From the NCBI GenBank assembly GCA_051881455.1, contig JBJEPX010000066.1, positions 1-34,926 of the forward strand: a DNA stretch of 34,926 nt. The letters are read 5' to 3'. The notes beneath the pieces were generated by a model that saw only the letters and a list, made by a program, of their open reading frames with translations, did no database searches and was not told where the DNA came from. The position numbers and the translations under genes are program-made. This DNA comes from Fimenecus sp051881455. Its GTDB lineage: Bacteria > Bacillota > Clostridia > Oscillospirales > Acutalibacteraceae. Below are positions 16,636-23,642 of the stretch, piece after piece (positions within the stretch are counted from its first letter, which is position 1; every line of letters starts with the position of its first letter).

Positions 16636-16883
16636 ATCGAATATAAACGCTGTGATAAAGAATAAGATTTGAATTTGTTGTTTTCAGAGAGCCGTCGGTT
16701 GGTGTAAGGCGGTACGGCAGTCAAATCGCCGTCGCTTTTGAGCGGTTTTGCCTAAAGATTTTTCCGTTAAGCAAAAACGGCTTGCCACCGTTAAAGGTTT
16801 TAAGGGGTCGCCGTATTCGGCGGCAATTTGAGTGGTACCACGGATTTATTTCGCCTCATACAGTTTGTATGGGGCGTTTTTTA
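16636..16883 (+). promoter_or_regulatory. T-box riboswitch controlling valS
   Basis: The leader shows the T-box hallmarks in order. Stem I has an AGAGAG bulge and GGTTGGTG distal-loop segment inside the GCCGT/ACGGC helix (16691-16718). Stem III is CGCCG/CGGCG with a TATT loop (16809-16822). The T-box sequence AGTGGTACCACGG lies at 16831-16843, followed by a terminator. T-boxes bind uncharged tRNA through a specifier codon and then favour antitermination. Two GTC (Val) triplets, at 16720-16722 and 16731-16733, are candidate specifiers. I cannot decide between them without folding, but either agrees with valS. The transposase gene now lies between this switch and valS, so it is also under its control. 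Confidence 0.93.
16852..16882 (+). terminator. T-box intrinsic terminator
   Basis: A 10-bp stem CGCCTCATAC/GTATGGGGCG (16852-16861 and 16867-16876, one G-U pair) with a 5-nt loop is followed by six T residues. It is the regulated terminator of the T-box: it forms when tRNA-Val is charged and is displaced by the antiterminator when it is not. Confidence 0.9.
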
Positions 16884-16897
16884 TTGGAGGCCGGATT

Positions 16898-17431
16898 GTG
16901 AATTTGCCGCAAAGAAAGCATCCACGATTGAAAAACTATGATTACGGTAGTAACGGATGCTATCATATCGTTATTTGTATTGAGAATAAATCGGTGCGAT
17001 TATCTACGGTAGGGCGGGGGCTTGCCCCCGCCGCCGCAGACGTTCGTTTAACAAAATACGGACAAATTTTCAAAGAAGAACTTTTGGCATTGGAACAGCG
17101 GTATTCAATCGTAAAAATTGATAAATACTGTATTATGCCCGACCATGTGCATATTCTATTGTCTATTGATGATTTTGGGAAAACGGCGGGGGCAAGCCCC
17201 CGCCCTACCGTGGATTGTTGTGTTCGTGTCGTAAAATCTATCTCCGCACGGCGTTTTAATAAGGTTGATAACACACCCGGCAGAAAGGTATTTCAAACTT
17301 CATTTTATGATGAAATTATCGGTAGTTCCGCATATTATGAAGAAGTATGGCGCTACATTGACGAAAATCCAATGAAATGGTTGCTAACAAAACAAAAAAA
17401 TATAACAAGTAAAAATATATGGGAGGCTATT
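16898..17431 (+). CDS. RAYT-type Y1 (HUH) transposase, fused in frame to valS
   Basis: A 178-codon IS200-like REP-associated tyrosine transposase. It starts at GTG with GGAGG 7 nt upstream, directly after the T-box terminator. Family features are the opening NLPQRKHPRLKNYDY, the HUH motif in MPDHVHILL and the YIDENPMKW segment carrying the presumed catalytic tyrosine. There is no stop codon: the frame continues through KNITSKNIWEAI into the valS ATG at 17432, which would give a fusion of 1081 residues. Two inverted GC-rich REP hairpins lie inside the coding region and add GRGLAP-like and GASPRP peptides, which may disturb the enzyme. Family assignment is firm; activity is doubtful. Confidence 0.85.
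17006..17033 (+). repeat. REP-like hairpin repeat, copy 1 (inside the RAYT gene)
   Basis: A 28-nt GC-rich element made of a short ACGGTAG head and a 9-bp perfect palindrome arm GGCGGGGGC with a TT loop. Copy 2 at 17184-17211 is its exact reverse complement. It is translated here as part of STVGRGLAPAAA. Confidence 0.88.
17184..17211 (-). repeat. REP-like hairpin repeat, copy 2, inverted (inside the RAYT gene)
   Basis: The exact reverse complement of the 28-nt element at 17006-17033, 150 nt away. The pair is arranged like a REPIN, with two REPs in inverted orientation. It is translated as TAGASPRPTV within the transposase frame. Confidence 0.88.
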
Positions 17432-20143
17432 ATGTCCAAGGAACTTGAAAAACAGTATAATCCTAAAAATGTTGAGGAGAGGTTATATAAAACCTGGCTC
17501 GACAACAAATATTTTCACGCAAAGCGTGAAGAAGGCAAGCAAACCTATACCATCGTGATTCCGCCCCCAAACATCACGGGTCAGCTTCATATGGGACACG
17601 CGCTTGATAATACTTTGCAGGATATTCTTATCCGCTATCACCGTATGGCGGGGTATGATACCCTTTGGCTTCCCGGTACTGACCACGCATCTATTGCAAC
17701 CGAGGCAAAAATCGTTGAGGCAATGAGGAAAGAGGGCGTTACCAAAGAAGATTTGGGGCGTGAAAAATTCTTGGAGCGCGCGTGGGATTGGAAAGCCCAG
17801 TACGGCGGCAGAATTATTGAACAGCTCAAAAAAATGGGCTCCTCCTGCGATTGGGACAGAGAGCGCTTTACCCTTGACGAGGGCTGTAATAAAGCAGTTA
17901 ATGAGGTGTTTTGCCGTCTTTATGAAAAGGATTTGATTTACAGGGGCAACCGTATGGTAAACTGGTGCCCTTGCTGTAACACCTCCATATCCGATGCAGA
18001 GGTTGAATATGATGAAAAAGAGGGCAATTTCTGGCATCTCCTTTATACCGTTAAAGAAACGGGAGAACAGCTTGAGCTTGCCACAACCCGTCCCGAAACC
18101 ATGCTCGGTGATACGGCGGTTGCCATTAACGCAGAGGACGAAAGATACAAGCATCTTCATGGCTGTCATGTAATTCTTCCCTTGCTCAATAAAGAAATCC
18201 CCATTGTTTGCGATGAACACGCAGATATGACAAAGGGGACGGGTGTTGTTAAGATTACCCCTGCCCATGACCCCAACGACTTTGAGGTAGGGCAAAGACA
18301 CAATCTTCCCATTGTCCGTACATTCACCTATGACGGTCACCTTACAGGCGCCGAGGATAAACGAATTGCCGATGAGCTTATCGCAAGCGGCAGAGCGGCG
18401 GAAAATGAGCCTGAGGTTCTTGACTGCGGTAAATACGCGGGCATGACCACCATGGAAGCGAGAAAAGCCATACTGGAAGACCTTAAAGCAGGCGGATATA
18501 TTAAAGAAATCGAGCCTATCAAGCATGAGGTTGGCACTTGCTACCGTTGCCACAGTACAATCGAGCCCATGGTTTCAAAGCAATGGTTTGTTCGTATGGT
18601 TCCCCTTGCAAAGCCTGCTATTGAGGCGGTGAAAAAGGGTGAAATCAAATTTATTCCCGAGAGATTTACAAAGAATTATCTCAACTGGATGAACGGTACT
18701 CGCGATTGGTGCATTTCCCGTCAGCTTTGGTGGGGACACAGAATCCCTGCATGGTACTGCGAGGATTGCGGCGAAATGGTTGTTTCCAAGGAACATTTAA
18801 CCGTTTGCCCCAAGTGCGGCAGTACGAATTTCGTTCAGGACGAGGATACACTTGATACTTGGTTCTCCTCAGCACTCTGGCCCTTCTCAACTCTCGGCTG
18901 GCCCGAAGAAACCGAGGATTTGAAGCATTATTACCCCACAAATACCCTTGTAACAGGCTATGATATTATCGGCTTCTGGGTTTCCCGTATGATTTTCTCT
19001 GCGCTTGAATATACAGGAAAAGTGCCCTTTGATACGGTGCTTATTCACGGTCTTGTCCGTGACGCACAGGGCAGAAAAATGTCAAAATCCTTGGGCAACG
19101 GCATTGACCCATTGGAGATTATCGACAAATACGGCGCGGATGCTCTCCGCTTTACACTTGCCACGGGCAACAGCCCCGGAAACGATATGCGTTTCTCTGA
19201 CGAAAAAGTTGAGGCAAGCCGTAACTTTGCCAACAAGATTTGGAATGCGGCACGTTTCATCTTAATGAATTTAGACGAAAACGAGCCCGCACCCTATATT
19301 TCCGAAAATCTTGCCCTTGAAGACAAGTGGATTTTGAGCAAGTACAATGAGCTTGTAAAGGGAGTTACCGAGTCTCTCGAAAAATACGAGCTTGGTATGG
19401 CGGTACAGAAACTTTACGATTTCATTTGGGATGTGTTCTGCGATTGGTATATTGAAATTGCCAAAATCAGACTATCTTCTGAAGATGGAGAGCTTAAAAA
19501 GTGTGCAAAGGCAGTTCTTGTTTATGTAATGTCTAACACATTAAAACTTTTGCACCCGTTTATGCCTTTCATCACCGAGGAAATCTGGCAAACGCTCCCA
19601 CATGACGGCGAGAGCATAATGATTTCCGATTGGCCTAAATTCTGCGAAAAACTTGTATTCCTCAATGAAGAGGCGGATATGGAAAAGATTATGACCGCTG
19701 TTAAGGCTGTTCGTAATCGCCGTGCGGAAATGAATGTTCCCCCCTCAAAGAAAGCACAGCTCAACATCGTAACAAAGGATACCCAGTTGTTTGCAGACGG
19801 CGCAAGGTTCTTTACGCGCCTTGCCTCCGCCTCTGAAATCGGCGTTTCCGAAACGGAGAGTGTGTTTAATCTTGACGGCGCGGTAAGCGTTGTTACCGAG
19901 GCGGCAACAATTTATATCCCCATGGATGAGCTGGTGGATTTCCAAGCGGAGCTTGAAAGACTCCAGAAGGAAAAGAAAGCCGTTTTAAAAGAAATCGACT
20001 TCTTGAATTCAAAGCTCAATAACGCAAACTTCGTTGCAAAAGCACCCGAGGCTGTTGTAAACGGTCAGCGTGAAAACCTCGCCAAGCAAACTGAAAAGCT
20101 TAAAATGCTTGAAGAAAGCATAGCAAAAATCACAAATAAATAA
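17432..20143 (+). CDS. valS: Valyl-tRNA synthetase
   Basis: ValRS charges tRNA-Val with valine. The 903-aa protein has the class I motifs PPPNITGQLHMGH (HIGH equivalent, H53-H56) and GRKMSKSLGN (KMSKS near residue 549). It also has the CP1 editing domain with TTRPETMLGDTAVAI and a C-terminal coiled-coil arm (DFQAELERLQKEKKAVLKE) typical of ValRS. The ATG at 17432 is preceded by GGGAGG at 5 nt and gives the usual MSKELEKQYNP start, so normal-length enzyme can be made despite the in-frame transposase upstream. Expression is probably induced by valine starvation through the T-box. A DUF559 element follows it. Confidence 0.98.
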   Translation: MSKELEKQYNPKNVEERLYKTWLDNKYFHAKREEGKQTYTIVIPPPNITGQLHMGHALDNTLQDILIRYHRMAGYDTLWLPGTDHASIATEAKIVEAMRKEGVTKEDLGREKFLERAWDWKAQYGGRIIEQLKKMGSSCDWDRERFTLDEGCNKAVNEVFCRLYEKDLIYRGNRMVNWCPCCNTSISDAEVEYDEKEGNFWHLLYTVKETGEQLELATTRPETMLGDTAVAINAEDERYKHLHGCHVILPLLNKEIPIVCDEHADMTKGTGVVKITPAHDPNDFEVGQRHNLPIVRTFTYDGHLTGAEDKRIADELIASGRAAENEPEVLDCGKYAGMTTMEARKAILEDLKAGGYIKEIEPIKHEVGTCYRCHSTIEPMVSKQWFVRMVPLAKPAIEAVKKGEIKFIPERFTKNYLNWMNGTRDWCISRQLWWGHRIPAWYCEDCGEMVVSKEHLTVCPKCGSTNFVQDEDTLDTWFSSALWPFSTLGWPEETEDLKHYYPTNTLVTGYDIIGFWVSRMIFSALEYTGKVPFDTVLIHGLVRDAQGRKMSKSLGNGIDPLEIIDKYGADALRFTLATGNSPGNDMRFSDEKVEASRNFANKIWNAARFILMNLDENEPAPYISENLALEDKWILSKYNELVKGVTESLEKYELGMAVQKLYDFIWDVFCDWYIEIAKIRLSSEDGELKKCAKAVLVYVMSNTLKLLHPFMPFITEEIWQTLPHDGESIMISDWPKFCEKLVFLNEEADMEKIMTAVKAVRNRRAEMNVPPSKKAQLNIVTKDTQLFADGARFFTRLASASEIGVSETESVFNLDGAVSVVTEAATIYIPMDELVDFQAELERLQKEKKAVLKEIDFLNSKLNNANFVAKAPEAVVNGQRENLAKQTEKLKMLEESIAKITNK

Positions 20144-20157
20144 AAGATACGGAAATG

Positions 20158-20203
20158 CCTTCCCCTTGAGGGGAAGGTGTCACCGTAGGTGACGGATGAG
20201 GTG
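20158..20203 (+). repeat. Left two-hairpin inverted repeat of the DUF559 element
   Basis: A 46-nt repeat. The palindrome CCTTCCCCTTGAGGGGAAGG (20158-20177) is followed by a second small hairpin GTCACC/GGTGAC and the end GGATGAGGTG. The end supplies GAGGTG (20198-20203), placed 5 nt before the ATG of the DUF559 gene. It is matched in inverted orientation at 20553-20597. Confidence 0.9.
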
Positions 20204-20208
20204 TTTAT

Positions 20209-20607
20209 ATGAATAAAACCAATAATCCAAAACTAACAGCTAACGCACAAAAATTACGAAAAAATATGACCAAAGAGGAAAGACATCTTTGGTATAACTT
20301 CTTAAAAGAATTACCTATCACAATCAACAAACAGAAAGTGATAGGTAATTACATTGTGGATTTTTATTGTGCGTCTGCAAAAATTGTGATTGAGCTTGAC
20401 GGTTCACAACATTTTGAAGAACAAGGCAAAATGTATGATGAAAAAAGAGACGAATACCTTAAATCGTTAGGGTTAACAGTTTTAAGATATTCAAATTATG
20501 ATGTGAACACTAATTTTTACGGTGTGTGTACGGATATAATGAAACACATATCCACCTCATCCACCGCAAGCGGTCCCCCTTCCCCTCAAGGGGAAGGTAA
20601 AAAATAA
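20209..20607 (+). CDS. DUF559 (Vsr/PD-(D/E)xK-like endonuclease fold) protein in an inverted-repeat element
   Basis: A 132-aa protein of the DUF559 family, related to very-short-patch-repair-type and restriction-like nucleases. Visible features are the N-terminal LRKNMTKEERHLWYNFL and the presumed active site D51, E62 and D64 in YIVDFYCASAKIVIELDGSQ. The strand-helix LGLTVLRYSNYDV near residue 89 is also typical. The last 17 or so residues (STSSTASGPPSPQGEGKK) are encoded by the right inverted repeat and look like an acquired tail. The biochemical role is unproven. Flanking repeats suggest the gene is the core of a mobile or repeat-spreading element. It lies 65 nt after valS and ends at the shared terminator. 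Confidence 0.88.
   Translation: MNKTNNPKLTANAQKLRKNMTKEERHLWYNFLKELPITINKQKVIGNYIVDFYCASAKIVIELDGSQHFEEQGKMYDEKRDEYLKSLGLTVLRYSNYDVNTNFYGVCTDIMKHISTSSTASGPPSPQGEGKK
20553..20597 (-). repeat. Right two-hairpin inverted repeat of the DUF559 element
   Basis: A 45-nt inverted counterpart of the left repeat. Read on the minus strand it gives the same 20-nt palindrome, then a second hairpin ACCGC/GCGGT, then GGATGAGGTG. The second hairpin differs in sequence from the left copy but keeps its pairing, so structure appears to be conserved. It lies inside the coding region. Confidence 0.9.
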
Positions 20608-20632
20608 GACCTCTCGAGAGGTCTTATTTTTT
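20603..20632 (+). terminator. Bidirectional intrinsic terminator after valS/DUF559
   Basis: A long perfect stem AATAAGACCTC/GAGGTCTTATT (20603-20613 and 20618-20628) with a TCGA loop is followed by a T-run. It overlaps the DUF559 stop codon and separates this unit from the convergent alcohol dehydrogenase gene. The A-rich upstream side allows it to work for minus-strand transcripts as well. Confidence 0.9.
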
Positions 20633-20645
20633 TATCAATTTTCAA

Positions 20646-21854
20646 TTATTCCTCAATCATAAGTGATTTTACGATTGCGGTGATTTCCTCGGTGCCGAAG
20701 ATTACGGGAACGGGGTAAAGGGGATTGCCCTCTTTGAGAGCACGCTCAACGATAATCGGAATATCCTCTTCCTTAATCTGGGCAAAGCCTTTTGGGATAT
20801 TCATTCTTTCGTTCATAGCATAGATTTCTGCAATGAATGCCTTTGCTTTGTCAGCATTTGTGTCGCCCTTAATGCCTACAATATCGGCCAGCTTGGCAAG
20901 CTTGTCATACACAGCGTCGCCGTAAGCTTCAAGCACAACGGGAAGAATTACCGCATTTGCAAGTCCGTGAGGAATACCGTACTGACCGCCGAGATTGTGA
21001 GCGATTGCGTGAACATAGCCTACATAAGCTCTTGTAAATGCCATTCCTGCATAGAAAGACGCCAAGAGCATCTGATTTCTTGCTTCAATATTTTTGCCGT
21101 CTTTGTATGCAACTTCAAGATTATCAAAAATCATCTTTGTTGCTTTTTCGGCATATTGAGTAGTAGATTTTACATTTGACTTGCCTATGTATGCTTCAAC
21201 GGCGTGGGTAAGCGCGTCCATACCTGTTGTTGATGTGATATGGGGAGGAAGACCGACTGTAAGCTCAGGGTCAAATACTGCATAACGAGGACGAAGGAAT
21301 GGGTCGTTACAGGCATTCTTTTCATGAGTTTTTGAGTTGGAAACAACTGCTGCAAGTGTGCATTCCGAGCCTGTACCCGCTGTTGTGGGAACTGCAAAGA
21401 AGGGTGGGAGCGGACGAAGGATTTTCATAAGTCCGCGCATTTTTTCAACAGGCTGATTGGGCTTTACTACTCTTGCCGCCGCAATCTTTGCACAGTCCAT
21501 GGGTGAGCCGCCGCCGAAAGCGATAATACCCTGACAACCGTTTTGAAGATACATATCTTTTGCTTCTTCAATATTTTCGATTGTGGGGTTTGGCTGAGTA
21601 CCGTCATAAACTACATACCCAACGCCTGCTTTGTCCATTTCTTCGTAAAGACCGTTAAGAAGTCCTAATGAAGTAAGACCTTTGTCTGTTACGATAAGCA
21701 CCTTTGAAAGTCCCTTTTCCTTAATAAGGTTAGGGAGTTTGCGAATGCTGCCGGGTCCCGTGAGCATAAACGGCTCGCCCCATGGCATAAAGCATTCTGC
21801 AATAAACATTACTTTTTGGAAAATTCGGCAATATGCCTTGTAAAACTGTGTCAT
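20646..21854 (-). CDS. Iron-containing alcohol dehydrogenase
   Basis: A 402-aa group III (iron-activated) alcohol dehydrogenase that interconverts an alcohol and an aldehyde with NAD(P)H. The nucleotide-binding motif GGGSPMDCAK is near residue 114. The metal ligands are visible in TTGMDALTHAVEAY (Asp, His), YVHAIAHNLGG (His) and GIPHGLANA (His). About 28 extra N-terminal residues precede the usual start of the fold, as in some clostridial members. Substrate is unknown. It starts only 17 nt after ribF with AAAGGA upstream, so it is probably the last gene of the translation operon, an odd place for a fermentation enzyme. Confidence 0.93.
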   Translation of the reverse strand: MTQFYKAYCRIFQKVMFIAECFMPWGEPFMLTGPGSIRKLPNLIKEKGLSKVLIVTDKGLTSLGLLNGLYEEMDKAGVGYVVYDGTQPNPTIENIEEAKDMYLQNGCQGIIAFGGGSPMDCAKIAAARVVKPNQPVEKMRGLMKILRPLPPFFAVPTTAGTGSECTLAAVVSNSKTHEKNACNDPFLRPRYAVFDPELTVGLPPHITSTTGMDALTHAVEAYIGKSNVKSTTQYAEKATKMIFDNLEVAYKDGKNIEARNQMLLASFYAGMAFTRAYVGYVHAIAHNLGGQYGIPHGLANAVILPVVLEAYGDAVYDKLAKLADIVGIKGDTNADKAKAFIAEIYAMNERMNIPKGFAQIKEEDIPIIVERALKEGNPLYPVPVIFGTEEITAIVKSLMIEE

Positions 21855-21871
21855 AAAATCGTTCCTTTCAT

Positions 21872-22756
21872 CTATTTAATACTATCAAAAATTTTGATAG
21901 CTTGTTTACTGTCGAAATCTATCTGCGCCTTTAATTCCTCGCGGGAGCCGAATTTCTTTTCACTCCGCATAAAATCAGTAAGTTCAACCTTGATTTTTCG
22001 GTTGTAAAGGTCCCCGTCAAAGCCCAGAATACAGGTTTCACTCAACACACGGTCTCCGCCCACCGTGGGGTGACAGCCGAAATTTGTAACCGACGGATAT
22101 ATTTTACCGTCCACAAGAGTTTGCGAGGCATAAACACCGTGCTTCAAATTTATAAAGTCCGACGGAAAATGCTGATTGATGGTGGGAAACCCGAAATATT
22201 TTTTTCCGATTTTGTTCCCCTCAACAACAAGAAAATCATAAGAAAAATTTCTGCCCAGCATCTCGTTAGCACTTTTAATATCGCCTTTTTCAAGAGCATT
22301 TCTTATGCGTGTGGCGCTGATAAGCTCGCCCTCATAGAAAACGGCCTCTGCCTTTTTGTAAATTATACCATACTTTTCGCATAAAGTACAAAGAATTTTA
22401 CTGTTTCCTGCTCCGTTTTTTCCAAAGCGGAAATTTTCACCGCTTACAACAGCCCCGCAGTGAAAACGGTCTTTCAAAATATCCCTAACAAATTCTTCGG
22501 GAGTAAGATTTTGAATTTCTGCAAAGCTTATGAGCACGGGAGCTATTCCCATATCCAAAACATATTTCTTTTTGTCCTCGGGCGTAATTAAAAGGGGAGG
22601 GGAAAAGCCTTTAATCACCTTTCGAGGGTGGCAGTCAAAAAAGAGCATTGACGGAATAAAACCGTCCTTTTTAAACTTTTCGGTTTCCTTTAATACTTTA
22701 ATATGCCCTCTGTGCAAGCCGTCAAAGGTGCCCAGAGCCAATGCAATTTTATTCAT
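21872..22756 (-). CDS. ribF: Bifunctional riboflavin kinase/FAD synthetase
   Basis: RibF phosphorylates riboflavin to FMN and adenylylates FMN to FAD. The N-terminal nucleotidyltransferase domain has ALGTFDGLHRGH (residues 7-18) and SATRIRNALEKGD. The C-terminal riboflavin kinase domain has the GFPTIN motif and GCHPTVGG. At 294 aa it is of normal length. The ATG at 22756 overlaps the truB stop by 8 nt. A TTG three codons earlier would place the ribosome binding site too close. It is part of the rimP-to-ribF operon. Confidence 0.95.
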   Translation of the reverse strand: MNKIALALGTFDGLHRGHIKVLKETEKFKKDGFIPSMLFFDCHPRKVIKGFSPPLLITPEDKKKYVLDMGIAPVLISFAEIQNLTPEEFVRDILKDRFHCGAVVSGENFRFGKNGAGNSKILCTLCEKYGIIYKKAEAVFYEGELISATRIRNALEKGDIKSANEMLGRNFSYDFLVVEGNKIGKKYFGFPTINQHFPSDFINLKHGVYASQTLVDGKIYPSVTNFGCHPTVGGDRVLSETCILGFDGDLYNRKIKVELTDFMRSEKKFGSREELKAQIDFDSKQAIKIFDSIK

Positions 22757-23642
22757 CGGATACAAGCACCCTCTTTACTGCAAGCTCAACCTTTTCTTCT
22801 GTTATTTCGCCTATTCCCAAAAGCTTGTTTTCGGGGGAGTAAACACGGTAAATTCCCTTTTCGGGCTGGCAATTAAGCCTGTTATAACTTAAAGCACCAC
22901 CGTTATAAAAGCGGCGAGCCTGTGCGCCCGTTACTGTGATTTTGCCGTAGATTTCCAAAGCCTTTTCAATGGGGATAATTATACTTTCAACATTATTATC
23001 AGCCACAAGGTGTTCTAACTGTTCAAGAGTAACTGCGTTATCTACCGAAAATCCGTTTGCCTCGGTGCGGCGAAGTTCTGTAAGACACGCTCCGCAACCA
23101 AGTTCTTTGCCTATATCGTCGCATAGGGAACGGACATATGTCCCTGCCGAGCAGGTTACATCCATACTGAATTCAGTGCCGTTGAAATCATATATTTTCA
23201 GACTTTCAATGGCGATTTTTCGCTGTTCACGCTGGATTTCCACGCCCTTGCGAGCCATGTCGTACAGCCGTACTCCGTCCTTTTTCAGTGCGGAAAACAT
23301 GGGTGGAGTTTGCAAAATATCTCCCTTGAATTTTTCCGCAACGGACAAAAGCCGTGTTTCGCTGACATCTACTTCACTTTGGGAAAGCACATTTCCCGTA
23401 ATATCCAGTGTATCCGTTGTAATCCCAAGCCGCACTCTTGCGGTGTAGCTTTTTTTATGCTCGGGCAAAAGCTCGATAAAGCGGGTACAGCCCGACAGCA
23501 TAACTACAAGCAAACCTGTTGCCATGGGGTCAAGCGTCCCCGTATGCCCTGATTTTTTTATGCCAAGAAGCCTTGACATCTTTTTTACAGCCGTAAATGA
23601 TGTCATACCCCGCGGCTTGTCAAGACAAATTATTCCTGTCAT
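22749..23642 (-). CDS. truB: tRNA pseudouridine-55 synthase
   Basis: TruB makes the universal pseudouridine 55 in the T-arm of tRNA. Catalytic Asp38 is in GHTGTLDPMATGLL, and KPRGMTSF and RSLCDDIGKELG are further family motifs. The C-terminal part contains a PUA-like segment (KITVTGAQARRFYNGGAL). Its 297 aa are normal. The start overlaps the nrnA stop by 4 nt (ATGA), indicating coupling. Confidence 0.96.
   Translation of the reverse strand: MTGIICLDKPRGMTSFTAVKKMSRLLGIKKSGHTGTLDPMATGLLVVMLSGCTRFIELLPEHKKSYTARVRLGITTDTLDITGNVLSQSEVDVSETRLLSVAEKFKGDILQTPPMFSALKKDGVRLYDMARKGVEIQREQRKIAIESLKIYDFNGTEFSMDVTCSAGTYVRSLCDDIGKELGCGACLTELRRTEANGFSVDNAVTLEQLEHLVADNNVESIIIPIEKALEIYGKITVTGAQARRFYNGGALSYNRLNCQPEKGIYRVYSPENKLLGIGEITEEKVELAVKRVLVSDE

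Noticed and set aside
17006..17211. Paired GC-rich repeats as a small CRISPR array
   Set aside because: Only two copies, in inverted orientation, with coding sequence between them; this is a REP pair.
17483..18553. A 356-codon open frame on the minus strand opposite valS
   Set aside because: It lies wholly inside valS, has no ribosome binding site or recognisable motif, and is explained by codon bias of the true gene.
20158..20597. Target-site duplication around the DUF559 element
   Set aside because: I compared the bases outside both repeats (ending in AAATG on the left, starting TAAAA on the right) and see no duplication, so the insertion mechanism stays open.
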